From assembly GCF_001905145.1 (NCBI RefSeq), contig NZ_LWLB01000010.1, forward strand, positions 1 to 64,000: DNA of 64,000 nt, read 5' to 3'. This DNA comes from Nocardiopsis sp. TSRI0078. Lineage in GTDB: Bacteria; Actinomycetota; Actinomycetes; Streptosporangiales; Streptosporangiaceae. The translations under genes and the position numbers were made by a program. Shown here piece after piece: positions 1-8,238 of the stretch. The notes beneath the pieces were generated by a model that saw only the letters and a list, made by a program, of their open reading frames with translations, was not told where the DNA came from and ran no database searches. Numbering within the stretch: position 1 is the stretch's first letter; every line of letters begins with the position of its first letter.

Positions 1-199
1 GCGGCTTGGGAAGCGCATCCCCTTCGTCCCCGGCCGGGAGGACGTGCTCGTCCTCCTCCATGATCTCGTTGCACAGGCCGACGCACTCGTCGCAGATACA
101 GATGTGGCCCGGGCCGGCGATGAGTCTGCGGACCTCGCTCTGGTCCTTGCCGCAGAACGAGCACTTGAGCAGGGGCCCGCTGGCACCGGTGCGTGTCAC
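1..199 (-). CDS. ClpX-type C4 zinc finger protein, N-terminal part (runs off the left edge)
   Basis: Only the first 66 codons are present, from a GTG at 199 preceded by an AGGAGA ribosome site. The peptide contains [11 protein letters not shown] near residue 12 and [12 protein letters not shown] near residue 36. This is the CxxC...CxxC zinc-binding module (ClpX C4 type) that ClpX uses to dimerise and bind adaptors and substrates. The spacing fits the family. The details ([17 protein letters not shown], then an acidic EEDEH stretch) differ from the highly conserved actinobacterial housekeeping ClpX, which I recall as GVYICDECIDLCNEII. It may therefore be a stand-alone ClpX-zinc-finger protein or a second ClpX. 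The AAA+ part, if any, lies outside the window. Confidence 0.75.
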   Translation of the reverse strand, partial: MTRTGASGPLLKCSFCGKDQSEVRRLIAGPGHICICDECVGLCNEIMEEDEHVLPAGDEGDALPKP

Positions 200-367
200 T
201 AGAAACGTTCTCCTCACGCGGGCCTCGCCCGGGTGGATCGGCGGGGTCGCCCCCGAAGCCAGATGATCTCAACATCCGAAATCTCAAGGTATCCCCTGCC
301 GGGGCGGGCCGCAAAGCAGCGCCGTCGCCCCTCCACCGGCCGGCCCGGACACGCCCGCCCCACCGGG

Positions 368-411
368 AGTCAACTGGTGTTGACTTCGCCGTGGCGTCAA
401 CCTAAGTTGAC
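368..411. promoter_or_regulatory. Two tandem palindromes (candidate operator) in a divergent promoter region
   Basis: The first palindrome, 368-385, is AGTCAAC-TGGT-GTTGACT. The second, 396-411, is GTCAAC-CTAA-GTTGAC. Their centres are 27 bp apart, so there are four copies of the half-site GTCAAC. They lie between the minus-strand zinc finger gene (start 199) and the plus-strand gene at 578. Paired perfect palindromes in a divergent intergenic region are typical of dimeric MarR/TetR/GntR-type repressors. Which regulator binds here is not known. I see nothing else in 200-577. Confidence 0.55.
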
Positions 412-577
412 TATCAAGGGGTGGACCGCTTCTCCACCAGCGGCGACGCCGCCCACGGGCCGGGCTCCCTCCCCGGAGCCGCGTGAAGGGGCGGGACGGA
501 CGGGCGCCCGCGTCCACGGAGCCGCACGGACGAGGAACCCAAGGGCCGGGCACGGACCCCGGCGGACGGAGGAGACC

Positions 578-1321
578 ATGCACGTCGCGTTCGACGACCA
601 CGGGCCCGGACCCGAGGACTTGTACCTGTGGACCGCGCGCGGTTTCACCGTCGCGGACGCCCGCCGCTGGATCGGCGCCGGATTCGCCCTGGGCGCCGCC
701 GAGCGCTGGCGGGACAGCGGCGTGTACCGTCCCGGCCCCGCCCTGGAGTGGCGCGCGGCCGGGACGACCCCGCACACGGTCCGGCCCCTGCTCCGCGCGG
801 GGATGACCCCGCGGGACGCCGTGCGCTGGCACGAGCTGGGCTACTCCCCCGACGAGGCGGCCGAGCGGCACCTGGCGGGTGAGCGCCCCCGGCCCCGGCG
901 GCTGCTGCGGGCCCTGCTGCCCGCCCGGCGGCTCCCCGGCCTGGACCTGAGCGAGGAACAGGCCGAGTCCATGGACGCCCTGCTCTCGGCGGGGGTGCCG
1001 GCGGCCGCCGCACGCGCCTATCTGGACACGGGGTGGGACGGCGCCGACGCCGTGCCGTGGGCCCGCGCCGGGGTGGACCCCGTGCAGGCGGGGGTGTACC
1101 GGGAGATCGGGTTCTCCCCGGAGGAGGGCGCCGCGCTGGCCGGGAGGGGCCGCGACGCCCTGGCGCTCATGTGCGAGTGGTGGGACGCGGGTGTGCCCCG
1201 CGGCGAGGTCGCGGCCTGGGTGGCGGCGGGGTTCGGCTCCGCCGAGGCGGTGCGGGCCCGCGCCTCGGGCACGGGGCCGACGGGGGCGCGGGTGCCGCGC
1301 CCCGGGCGGTCGGCCCCGTAG
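578..1321 (+). CDS. Hypothetical protein built of short helical repeats
   Basis: 247 residues, starting at the ATG that follows a clean GGAGGAG at 568-574. The frame is open further upstream but has no better signal. I do not recognise a family. The chain is made of loosely repeated units of about 15-20 residues with the pattern W/L-x-x-A-G-F/M/V-(5-6)-A-x-x-W-x-x-x-G-F/Y/V. Examples are RRWIGAGF, AVRWHELGYSP, AVPWARAGVDP and VAAWVAAGF. Such units would form an alpha-solenoid and suggest a binding or scaffold role. There is no signal peptide or membrane segment. The C-terminal 20 residues are Gly/Pro/Arg-rich. The double palindrome upstream suggests tight control. Confidence 0.7.
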   Translation: MHVAFDDHGPGPEDLYLWTARGFTVADARRWIGAGFALGAAERWRDSGVYRPGPALEWRAAGTTPHTVRPLLRAGMTPRDAVRWHELGYSPDEAAERHLAGERPRPRRLLRALLPARRLPGLDLSEEQAESMDALLSAGVPAAAARAYLDTGWDGADAVPWARAGVDPVQAGVYREIGFSPEEGAALAGRGRDALALMCEWWDAGVPRGEVAAWVAAGFGSAEAVRARASGTGPTGARVPRPGRSAP

Positions 1322-1461
1322 GGAAGGCTCCCTCCCGGTGATGGCCCCTCCGGGTGACGGATCCTCCGTGCACCGGGGCCGGGCGCGCCCCGGTGGAGGC
1401 CGCCCGGACCGGCCCCCTCCTGCGGCCTCGGGAACCACGGCTCCCGAGGGGCCCGGGCCGC

Positions 1462-2553
1462 CTACCGGCAGCCCGCCTCCGTGCCGAGGGCCGGTTCGAG
1501 CACGGCGACGGCGTGGCCGGCGCCGCGGGCGTCGGAGCGTGCCACGATCCGCCCGGAGCGGACGCGGACGGCGGCCTCGGTGGTGTCATCGGCCTCCGGC
1601 ACGCCCACCGCGGCGGCGGTCTCACCGGACTCGTCGAACACCAGGCGCAGGCCCGGCCAGGCCCGCTCCGGGAAGGACCGGCGCAGGCAGCCGCACAGGT
1701 CGGCCACCGCCGTCCGGGCCAGCGGGATCCGCACGGCCGGATCGTCGGTGACCACCACGGCGGTCACGGCCGCCCCGGCGGGAGCGGAGCGCACCGCCTC
1801 CTCCACGGCTTCGAGGCGGTGCGTGCCCAGGACCACGACGATCCCGTCCTCGGCGAGGGACACGGTCCGGCGTCGGACCGCGTCGAAGGCCTCCGGCGGC
1901 GACCACTCCTCGTCGGCGGGCAGTGCCGGGGCGGTGTAGGCGATGTGCGGCGGCGGCCAGGCGTCGTCCACGTCCAGGTCGGCCAGCCGCTCACAGGCAC
2001 GGACCACGGTGAAGGGGTCGACGAACCCGGGTGCGACGCCGACCATCTGGCTGGTCCCGTACAGGGTGGTGAGCACGGCCTCGGCCACCCTCACCCGGCG
2101 CCCACCGGGTTCGGGCGGGGGTTCCAGCGCCTCCAGGGACAGCGCGAGCAGGAGGGCGTCCAGGCGCATGAGCTGGGCGAAGGCCTGCCGGGTGGGCTCG
2201 TCGGCCAGGATCTCGGGGGTGAGCCCGGCGCCGGCCCGCAGGGGCGCGTCGGTGACGGGGAGCCGGGAGGCCCATGCGCGGGCGAGGGCGCCCAGCGCGG
2301 TGTGGGCGGTGTGGCCGGGTTCGGGGCGGACGGTCTCGGCGGCGCGTTCGGCCGCCTCGGCCAGGACCGAGAAGTACAGGGCCCGCTTGCCGGGGAAGTT
2401 GGAGTAGACCGCGCCCCGGGTGAGCTCGACGCGCTCGGCGATGCGGTCGATCTTGGCGTCGCGGAAGCCGTGCTCGGCGAACTCGTCCCAGGCCGCGGCC
2501 AGTACGCGCGTCCGGTTGCGGGCCTGCCGCTGCGCCCTCGTGAGCCGGGCCAT
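1462..2553 (-). CDS. TetR-family regulator with a long C-terminal extension
   Basis: 363 residues, ATG after GGGAGGACG. Residues 1-50 form the TetR DNA-binding domain: RVLAAAWDEFAEHGF, then IAERVELTRGAVYSNFPGKRALY, matching the family helix-turn-helix. A normal TetR protein is about 200 residues, so this one carries roughly 150 extra. The extra part (about 220-363) has alternating strands and helices such as DGIVVVLG, AVTAVVVTDDP and LRLVFDESGETAAAVGVPEADD, ending in AVRVRSGRIVARSDARG. Its layout resembles the C-terminal half of redoxin/thioredoxin-like folds, but I see no CxxC or peroxidatic cysteine motif. It is monocistronic, and its ligand and targets are unknown. Confidence 0.85.
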   Translation of the reverse strand: MARLTRAQRQARNRTRVLAAAWDEFAEHGFRDAKIDRIAERVELTRGAVYSNFPGKRALYFSVLAEAAERAAETVRPEPGHTAHTALGALARAWASRLPVTDAPLRAGAGLTPEILADEPTRQAFAQLMRLDALLLALSLEALEPPPEPGGRRVRVAEAVLTTLYGTSQMVGVAPGFVDPFTVVRACERLADLDVDDAWPPPHIAYTAPALPADEEWSPPEAFDAVRRRTVSLAEDGIVVVLGTHRLEAVEEAVRSAPAGAAVTAVVVTDDPAVRIPLARTAVADLCGCLRRSFPERAWPGLRLVFDESGETAAAVGVPEADDTTEAAVRVRSGRIVARSDARGAGHAVAVLEPALGTEAGCR

Positions 2554-2722
2554 CGTCCTCCCTCGCTTGGCGTCCGCCCATCCTATGGCGAGATGTCCCG
2601 GACACCCGGATACACGGGAGATCCCGATGCCGGCGTCATCCGGAACGGGCCGCCATCCGGCGCCGGACGCGCACCGGGAGGGTCGGTCACGCGCCCGGGG
2701 AGGACGGGAGCGGCGCGAGCGT

Positions 2723-3241
2723 TCAGGAGCGTTCGGCCAGCCACCGCGCGCGCAGCCTCAGGTGCCGGGCGTCGGCGAGCGCGTGGTGCAGGCCCGACGG
2801 CTGCGGCGGGAGCTGCGGGTCGCCGAGCCGCACCGCCTCCTGCTTGAGGTCGAAGGTGATGACCGGGACCTCCCGCGGCACGGCCTTCATCGTTCCCCAC
2901 AGCTGGCACAGCAGTACGTGGTCGTAGGAGCCGTACCACGCCCACAGCTGCGGTTCGGGCGTGGCGCGGAGGAACTCGTGGACCATGCGCGCGATCTCCC
3001 GGCGGGTGCGCACGTGCGGGTGGTCCGCGTCCAGGACGGTGCCCTCCGGCCCGTCGCGCAGGGGCAGGTGCGGCCAGACGTTCTCCGACAGCCACGGATG
3101 CGAGCGCACGAGGTCCTGGTCGAACTCGCCGCTGACCGCGTACAGCTCGCGGCCGTCCTCGGCCACCATGCCGATGCTGACCAGGACCAGGGGATGCTCC
3201 GGTCCCCGCTCGACGAACTCGGTGTCGTAGTACACGCGCAT
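2723..3241 (-). CDS. DEDDh 3'-5' exoribonuclease of the Rv2179c type
   Basis: 172 residues, ATG preceded by GGGGAG. The N-terminus MRVYYDTEF supplies the first two metal ligands (D6, E8). SYDHVLL gives D107, and HHALADARHL gives the histidine and last aspartate (about H153, D157). Together these form a complete DEDDh exonuclease active site. Length and N-terminus match the small actinobacterial family of Mycobacterium tuberculosis Rv2179c, a 3'-5' exonuclease that degrades RNA. Expected to be cytoplasmic and monocistronic. The start at 3241 is preferred over an upstream ATG at 3319 because homology and the ribosome site begin here. Confidence 0.88.
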   Translation of the reverse strand: MRVYYDTEFVERGPEHPLVLVSIGMVAEDGRELYAVSGEFDQDLVRSHPWLSENVWPHLPLRDGPEGTVLDADHPHVRTRREIARMVHEFLRATPEPQLWAWYGSYDHVLLCQLWGTMKAVPREVPVITFDLKQEAVRLGDPQLPPQPSGLHHALADARHLRLRARWLAERS

Positions 3242-3420
3242 GTGTCCACTCCCCTCGGGGCGGCCGGGCGGACCGGGGTGCCCGCACCGTACGGATCGGC
3301 CCCGGCAACCGTCGCACACGCTCGGGCCCCGCGTCAGCGGACGGCGTTCCGTGAAGGTGCGCCGTCCAGCAGGTGTGTCTCTCAGGGATCTCTCATGTTG
3401 CCCTGGTTCGATGGGGGCCG

Positions 3421-4131
3421 ATGAGCAAGAACACCATTCTCGTGGTGGACGACGCGCCCAATATCGTCGACCTCGTCGCCACGGTCCTGAGCTTCCACGG
3501 CTTCCACGTGGTGACGGCCACGTCCCTGGGGCAGGCGCGCCGTGCGCTGGCCGACCACGACCCCGACCTGCTGGTGGTCGACGTCATGCTGCCCGACGGG
3601 GACGGCTACACGCTGTGCCAGGAGGTCCGCGGGGCCAGGCCCGACACCGGCATCGTCTTCCTGACCGCGCGCGACGCCCCCGGGGACCGCATCGCCGGGC
3701 TCACGTACGGGGGCGACGACTACATCACCAAACCGTTCGAGATGGACGAGCTGGTCGCCCGTGTCCGCGCCGTCCTGCGCCGCCTGCGGCCCGGCTCCGA
3801 GGGCCACGGGCCTCCCGCGCACCGCGTCCTGCGCGTGGACGACGTCGAGCTGGACCAGGACCTGTTCGAGGTCCGCCGCGCCGGGGAGCCGGTCCGCCTC
3901 TCGCGCACCGAGTACGAACTCCTGCTCTACCTCATGGACAACGCGGGCCGGGTGCTCTCCAGGGAGCAGATCATCGACCACGTGTGGAGCGTGGACTACG
4001 GCGGCAGCTCCAACATCGTCGACACCTACATCGGCTACCTGCGGCGCAAGCTCAACGCGCTGGGGCCCAACGTCATCCACACGCACCGGGGCTTCGGCTA
4101 CACGATGCGCGGCCGCGGGGAGCAGGCGTGA
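3421..4131 (+). CDS. OmpR/PhoB-family response regulator
   Basis: 236 residues. Receiver domain in residues 1-120: acidic pair DD near 10-11, phospho-acceptor D54 in LLVVDVMLPDG, and the conserved lysine in YITKPFE. A winged-helix effector domain follows at about 135-232, with RAGEPVRLSRTEYELLLYLMDN, REQIIDHVW and the wing sequence IHTHRGFGYTMR. It lies 34 bp before a histidine kinase on the same strand, so the two form a two-component system. The ATG at 3421 (GGGGGCCG just upstream) fits the start of the receiver fold. The MMPL transporter downstream is its likely regulatory target or partner. Confidence 0.92.
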   Translation: MSKNTILVVDDAPNIVDLVATVLSFHGFHVVTATSLGQARRALADHDPDLLVVDVMLPDGDGYTLCQEVRGARPDTGIVFLTARDAPGDRIAGLTYGGDDYITKPFEMDELVARVRAVLRRLRPGSEGHGPPAHRVLRVDDVELDQDLFEVRRAGEPVRLSRTEYELLLYLMDNAGRVLSREQIIDHVWSVDYGGSSNIVDTYIGYLRRKLNALGPNVIHTHRGFGYTMRGRGEQA

Positions 4132-4165
4132 GCCCGCGGCGCCCGGCCGGGCCCGTGGAGGCCCC

Positions 4166-7100
4166 GTGACCCTGCGCGCCAGGCTCATCGCCCTGCTCAT
4201 GGCGGTCACCGCCCTGGCGCTGGCCATCGCGACGTCCGTCGGCGTGCTCACCCTGCGCGCCTACCTGACCGACCGGCTGGACGGGCAGCTGGAGATCATC
4301 GCCGAGTTCGTCCGCGCCCGGCAGGACGAGATCCTGGCCAACGACCCCGAGGCGCTGATCGGCGACGTGAGCGCTCCACGCGAGCTCCTCGTCGAGATCG
4401 AGTCCGACTCGGTCGTCCACCGGGACCCCACCTTCGACTCGTCCCTGCTGGACGCGGCCTCCGGGCGCGTGGACGAGGGCACCCCGACGACCGTCGAGCA
4501 CGAGGGCTCCTCCTACCGGATCACGTACATGGAGCTGCCCCGCCACGAGGCGCGCCTGGTGGTGGCCCTGCCGCTGGAGCCGGTGGAGGCGGCCGTCGGT
4601 CGCCTGGTGCTGACCGGCGCGGTGACCTCCGTCCTGCTGCTGGCCGTGTTCGGCTCCATCGCCTCCTCCGTGCTGCGCTGGGGACTGCGCCCGCTGGACG
4701 ACGTCGTGGACACGGCCGAGGCGATCGCGGACGGCGACACGGACCGCCGGGTCCCGGTGGACCCCAGGCGGCTCCGTACCGAGACCGGGCGCCTGACCGT
4801 GTCGATCAACCGCATGCTCGCGCACCTGCAGTCGGCGATCCGGTCGAGGACGGAGTCGGAGGAGCGCATGCGCCGCTTCGCCGCGGACGCCTCCCACGAG
4901 CTGCGCACCCCTCTCACGGTGGTGCGCGGGTACCTCCAGATGCTCGCCGAGGGCGTGGTCACCATGCGCGAGCGCCCGGACGTGGTGCCCCGGGCCCAGG
5001 CGGAGGCCGAGCGCATGTCGCGCCTGGTGGAGAACCTCCTGTACCTGTCACGGCTCGACGAGCGGGCCGAGGCCCCGCCCCTCACACGGCCGTCGGTGGT
5101 GCCGCTGGCGGAACTGGTGCGCGACTGCGTGGCCGACGCGCACGCCGCGGCGCCCGAACGCCTCATCCGCACCGAGATACGGGACGAGTGCCTGGTCACC
5201 GGCGACCGGGACTCCCTGCACCAGGCGCTCGCCAACGTCCTGGCCAACGTGCTCACCCACACACCGTCCGACAGCGACGCGGTGGTGCGCCTGGAACGGG
5301 TCGACGGACGGGCCGTCCTGGAGGTCTCCGACTCCGGTCCCGGTATCGGGCCCGAGTCGTCGGCCTTCGCGTTCGAGCGCTTCTACCGCGATCCCTCCGC
5401 GCACGAGCGCGAGGGCAGCGGGCTGGGCCTGTCCATCGTCAAGGCGGTCATGGCCTCCCACGGGGGCGGCGCCCGCCTGCGCTCCACGGTCGAGGAGGGC
5501 ACGACCGTGACCCTCACCTTCCCTCCGCGCGACGCCTCCCCGGGAGATGGAAGTGACACACGCCTCACGCCGCCGGACGGGTTCACAGCTGATTCTCATC
5601 CTCCTCGCAGGTCTTCCTCATCCGAGGGCGGTGGCCTGGGTCCATGGCCCGCGGTCCGCCGGCCGGGCGGCCGGAACACGACACGAGAGAGGCGGAGCAT
5701 GGCGACCCTGCTGTACCGAATCGGATCCTTCTCCTACCGCAGACGGTGGTGGGTGCTCGGAGCGTGGCTCGCGCTGATCGCGGTCGCCGCCACGGCGGCG
5801 CTGACCTTTCGCACACCGATGAGCGACACCTTCGAGATTCCGGGCACGGAGTCCCAGGAAGCCGCGGACATGCTCGCCGAGCGCTTCCCCGAGCGCGGCG
5901 GTGGGACGGTCACCGTCGTCGTGCAGGCACCGGAGGGCGAGCAGCCGACGGCCTCGGAGGAGTACCGGGAGGCCGTCGGCGCCACCGCCGAGGAGCTCCG
6001 GGACGTGGAGGGCGTGGAGAGCGTCACCGACCCCTTCGGCCTGCTCGCCGACGCTCGTGAGGCCTACGGTGACGCCCTCGCCGAGGCCGAGCAGGAGGCG
6101 CGCGACCTGGCCCGTCAGGAGGCCGAGGGACAGGTGCCCGAGGGCACCCCCGGCCGGGACGCCCTCATCGCCCAGGCGCAGGAGGAGGCCGCGGACAGGG
6201 TCGCCGAGCAGAGCCCCGCCTTCGACGAGGAGGAGGCCCTCGAACAGATCCCGCTGTTCTCCGACGACCAGCAGGCGCTGCTGCTCCAGGTGCAGCTGGC
6301 GGAGCCCGACAGCGACGTCGACCAGGAGACGGTCGACGCGATCCTCGACAGCGGCGACGCCGCGCGCGACGCCGGGCTGACGGTGGAGTACAGCGGCCAG
6401 TCGCTGTCCATGGGAACCCCGGTCATGGGCGCCGGGGAGATCCTGGGCGTGGTCGTGGCCCTGGCCGTGCTGATCCTGAACTTCGGGGCCCTGGTCCTGG
6501 CCGGCATGCCGATCCTCATCGCCCTGGCCGGTGTGGGCCTGGGCATGGCCTCCGTCTTCTCCCTCGCCTCCGTGCTGGACCTGACCAGCACGGCGCCCAT
6601 CCTGGCCGTGATGCTCGGCATCGCCGTGGGCATCGACTACTCCCTGTTCGTCCTGTCCCGCCACCGCCAGCAGCTCGCCGAGGGCATGGATCCGCACGAG
6701 TCGACCTCGCGGGCGATCGGCACCGCGGGCAGCGCCGTGGTGTTCGCCGGGGTCACCGTGATGATCGCCCTGGTGGGCCTGAACGTGGTGGGCGTGCCCT
6801 TCCTCGGCGTCATGGGCGTGGTCGCCTCGGTGACGGTGTTCACCGCCGTGCTGGGTGCGATCACCCTGCTCCCCGCGCTGCTCGGCTTCCTGGGCACCGG
6901 GATCGGCGCTCTGCGGCTCCCGGTCCTGGGACGCCGCTCGGAGGCCTCGCTGACCGCGGGTGAGACGCTCAGCAGCAAGTGGGCCCGGTTGCTGGTGCGC
7001 CACCCGGTGCTGCCCGTGATCGCGGTGGTGCTGGCCCTGGGCGCGGCCGCGCTTCCGGCGGCGGACCTGCGCCTGGGCCTGCCCAACGACTCCACGGCCG

Positions 7101-8113
7101 CGGAGGACACCACCCAGCGCCAGGCCTACGAGATCATCAGCGACGAGTTCGGGCCCGGCTACGCCTCACCGCTGCTGCTGGTGGCCGACCTGCGCGACTC
7201 CTCCGACCGTGGGGCCGCGGCCGAGGAGATCGCCGAGCGCGTGGAGGGGCTCGGCGGCGTGGAGGACGTCTACGCCCCCGCCTACAACGAGTCCGGGGAC
7301 ACCGCGATCATCACGGTGCTGCCGGAGGAGGGGCCGTCGAGCACGGCCACCGAGGACCTGCTGCACGACATCCGCGGCGAGCGCGGCGCGATGGAGTCCG
7401 ACACCGGAGCGGCCATCTCGGTCACCGGGGCGACCGCGGCGGGGATCGACATCTCCGAGCGCCTGAACGAGGCCCTGCCGCTGTTCCTGGGCATCGTCGT
7501 GGGACTGGCGCTGATCCTGATGATGCTGGTGTTCCGCTCGGTGCTAGTGCCGCTGAAGGCCGCCCTGGGGTTCGTCCTCAGCGCGGGCGCGGCGCTGGGG
7601 CTGACCGTGGCCGTCTTCCAGCAGGGGCACGGCGCGGAGCTGCTCGGCGTGGAGAGCTCCCCGACGCTGCTGGCCTTCCTGCCCATCCTGCTGCTGGGTG
7701 TGCTCTTCGGCCTGGCCATCGACTACGAGGTCTTCCTCGTCTCGCGGATGCGCGAGGAGTTCACCCACGGGGCCGAGGCCCGCGAGGCGGTGGTCACGGG
7801 CTTCCGGCAGGGCGCCCGGGTCGTCACGGTGGCCGCGGTGATCATGGTCTCGGTGTTCGGATCGTTCGTGTTCGGCCACGACGAGATGATCAAGCCGATC
7901 GCGTTCGCCCTGGCCGTGGGCGTCCTGGTGGACGCCTTCCTGGTGCGGATGACGCTCGTCCCGGCGCTGATGTCGCTGTTCGGCCGCGCGGCCTGGTGGC
8001 TGCCCCGGTGGCTGGGCCGGTGGCTGCCCTCGGTCGACATCGAGGGGGAGGAGCTCGCCCGCGCCGGTGAGGACGCGGCCCCCGAGACCGTCGGGGCCCG
8101 CACCCGCCGCTGA
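4166..8113 (+). CDS. Sensor histidine kinase whose frame runs on without a stop into an MMPL transporter
   Basis: The frame opens at a GTG and stays open for 1,315 codons. Residues 1-458 are a standard HAMP histidine kinase: membrane spans at about 6-28 and 147-170 flanking a sensor loop, HAMP to about 225, the phospho-acceptor H244 in DASHELRTPL, an N box in NVLANVLTHTP, G1 in DSGPGIG and G2 in GSGLGLSIVK. The kinase fold ends near LTFPPRD (about 5537). Codons 459-511 use many A/T third positions, as in non-coding DNA here, and lead into the MMPL protein at 5699. No stop separates the two. Either this is a true kinase-transporter fusion or a stop was lost: one extra base in the CCCC at 5538-5541 would bring the TGA at 5554-5556 into frame. 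I favour two proteins, but the sequence as given encodes one. Confidence 0.7.
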   Translation: MTLRARLIALLMAVTALALAIATSVGVLTLRAYLTDRLDGQLEIIAEFVRARQDEILANDPEALIGDVSAPRELLVEIESDSVVHRDPTFDSSLLDAASGRVDEGTPTTVEHEGSSYRITYMELPRHEARLVVALPLEPVEAAVGRLVLTGAVTSVLLLAVFGSIASSVLRWGLRPLDDVVDTAEAIADGDTDRRVPVDPRRLRTETGRLTVSINRMLAHLQSAIRSRTESEERMRRFAADASHELRTPLTVVRGYLQMLAEGVVTMRERPDVVPRAQAEAERMSRLVENLLYLSRLDERAEAPPLTRPSVVPLAELVRDCVADAHAAAPERLIRTEIRDECLVTGDRDSLHQALANVLANVLTHTPSDSDAVVRLERVDGRAVLEVSDSGPGIGPESSAFAFERFYRDPSAHEREGSGLGLSIVKAVMASHGGGARLRSTVEEGTTVTLTFPPRDASPGDGSDTRLTPPDGFTADSHPPRRSSSSEGGGLGPWPAVRRPGGRNTTRERRSMATLLYRIGSFSYRRRWWVLGAWLALIAVAATAALTFRTPMSDTFEIPGTESQEAADMLAERFPERGGGTVTVVVQAPEGEQPTASEEYREAVGATAEELRDVEGVESVTDPFGLLADAREAYGDALAEAEQEARDLARQEAEGQVPEGTPGRDALIAQAQEEAADRVAEQSPAFDEEEALEQIPLFSDDQQALLLQVQLAEPDSDVDQETVDAILDSGDAARDAGLTVEYSGQSLSMGTPVMGAGEILGVVVALAVLILNFGALVLAGMPILIALAGVGLGMASVFSLASVLDLTSTAPILAVMLGIAVGIDYSLFVLSRHRQQLAEGMDPHESTSRAIGTAGSAVVFAGVTVMIALVGLNVVGVPFLGVMGVVASVTVFTAVLGAITLLPALLGFLGTGIGALRLPVLGRRSEASLTAGETLSSKWARLLVRHPVLPVIAVVLALGAAALPAADLRLGLPNDSTAAEDTTQRQAYEIISDEFGPGYASPLLLVADLRDSSDRGAAAEEIAERVEGLGGVEDVYAPAYNESGDTAIITVLPEEGPSSTATEDLLHDIRGERGAMESDTGAAISVTGATAAGIDISERLNEALPLFLGIVVGLALILMMLVFRSVLVPLKAALGFVLSAGAALGLTVAVFQQGHGAELLGVESSPTLLAFLPILLLGVLFGLAIDYEVFLVSRMREEFTHGAEAREAVVTGFRQGARVVTVAAVIMVSVFGSFVFGHDEMIKPIAFALAVGVLVDAFLVRMTLVPALMSLFGRAAWWLPRWLGRWLPSVDIEGEELARAGEDAAPETVGARTRR
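5699..8113 (+). CDS. MMPL-family (RND) membrane transporter, probable independent start
   Basis: 804 residues if begun at the ATG preceded by GAGAGGCGGAG, which looks like an own ribosome site. MMPL proteins are proton-driven exporters of lipids or hydrophobic compounds in the cytoplasmic membrane. The chain shows the two-fold repeat of the family. Each half has one N-terminal span (RRRWWVLGAWLALIAVAA; later HPVLPVIAVVLALGAAALP), a large extracytoplasmic loop, and five further spans. The proton-relay motifs are GIDYSLFVLSRHR near residue 312 and AIDYEVFLVSRMREEF near 670. The first outer loop is rich in Glu/Ala and probably helical. It shares a frame and probably a transcript with the two-component system upstream. 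Confidence 0.85.
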   Translation: MATLLYRIGSFSYRRRWWVLGAWLALIAVAATAALTFRTPMSDTFEIPGTESQEAADMLAERFPERGGGTVTVVVQAPEGEQPTASEEYREAVGATAEELRDVEGVESVTDPFGLLADAREAYGDALAEAEQEARDLARQEAEGQVPEGTPGRDALIAQAQEEAADRVAEQSPAFDEEEALEQIPLFSDDQQALLLQVQLAEPDSDVDQETVDAILDSGDAARDAGLTVEYSGQSLSMGTPVMGAGEILGVVVALAVLILNFGALVLAGMPILIALAGVGLGMASVFSLASVLDLTSTAPILAVMLGIAVGIDYSLFVLSRHRQQLAEGMDPHESTSRAIGTAGSAVVFAGVTVMIALVGLNVVGVPFLGVMGVVASVTVFTAVLGAITLLPALLGFLGTGIGALRLPVLGRRSEASLTAGETLSSKWARLLVRHPVLPVIAVVLALGAAALPAADLRLGLPNDSTAAEDTTQRQAYEIISDEFGPGYASPLLLVADLRDSSDRGAAAEEIAERVEGLGGVEDVYAPAYNESGDTAIITVLPEEGPSSTATEDLLHDIRGERGAMESDTGAAISVTGATAAGIDISERLNEALPLFLGIVVGLALILMMLVFRSVLVPLKAALGFVLSAGAALGLTVAVFQQGHGAELLGVESSPTLLAFLPILLLGVLFGLAIDYEVFLVSRMREEFTHGAEAREAVVTGFRQGARVVTVAAVIMVSVFGSFVFGHDEMIKPIAFALAVGVLVDAFLVRMTLVPALMSLFGRAAWWLPRWLGRWLPSVDIEGEELARAGEDAAPETVGARTRR

Positions 8114-8130
8114 CCCGCCGCGCTCCCGTC

Positions 8131-8199
8131 GCCCCCGCCCGACCCCGGGCGGGGGCGCGCCCGTGCCCGTCGGGACGGGGCCCGTCCCGACGGGCACGG
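8131..8199. terminator. Two adjacent strong hairpins between convergent genes
   Basis: Hairpin 1 is GCCCCCGCCCG (8131-8141) pairing with CGGGCGGGGGC (8146-8156) over a 4-nt loop. Hairpin 2 has perfect 19-bp arms at 8161-8179 and 8181-8199 around a single G. They sit between the ends of the MMPL gene (8113) and the minus-strand esterase (8239), so they can stop transcription from both sides. There is no U tract, as is usual in high-GC actinomycetes. Confidence 0.75.
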
Positions 8200-8238
8200 C
8201 CGCAAGCGGGGCCCACCGGGAGCGGGCGCGGTCCGGGG

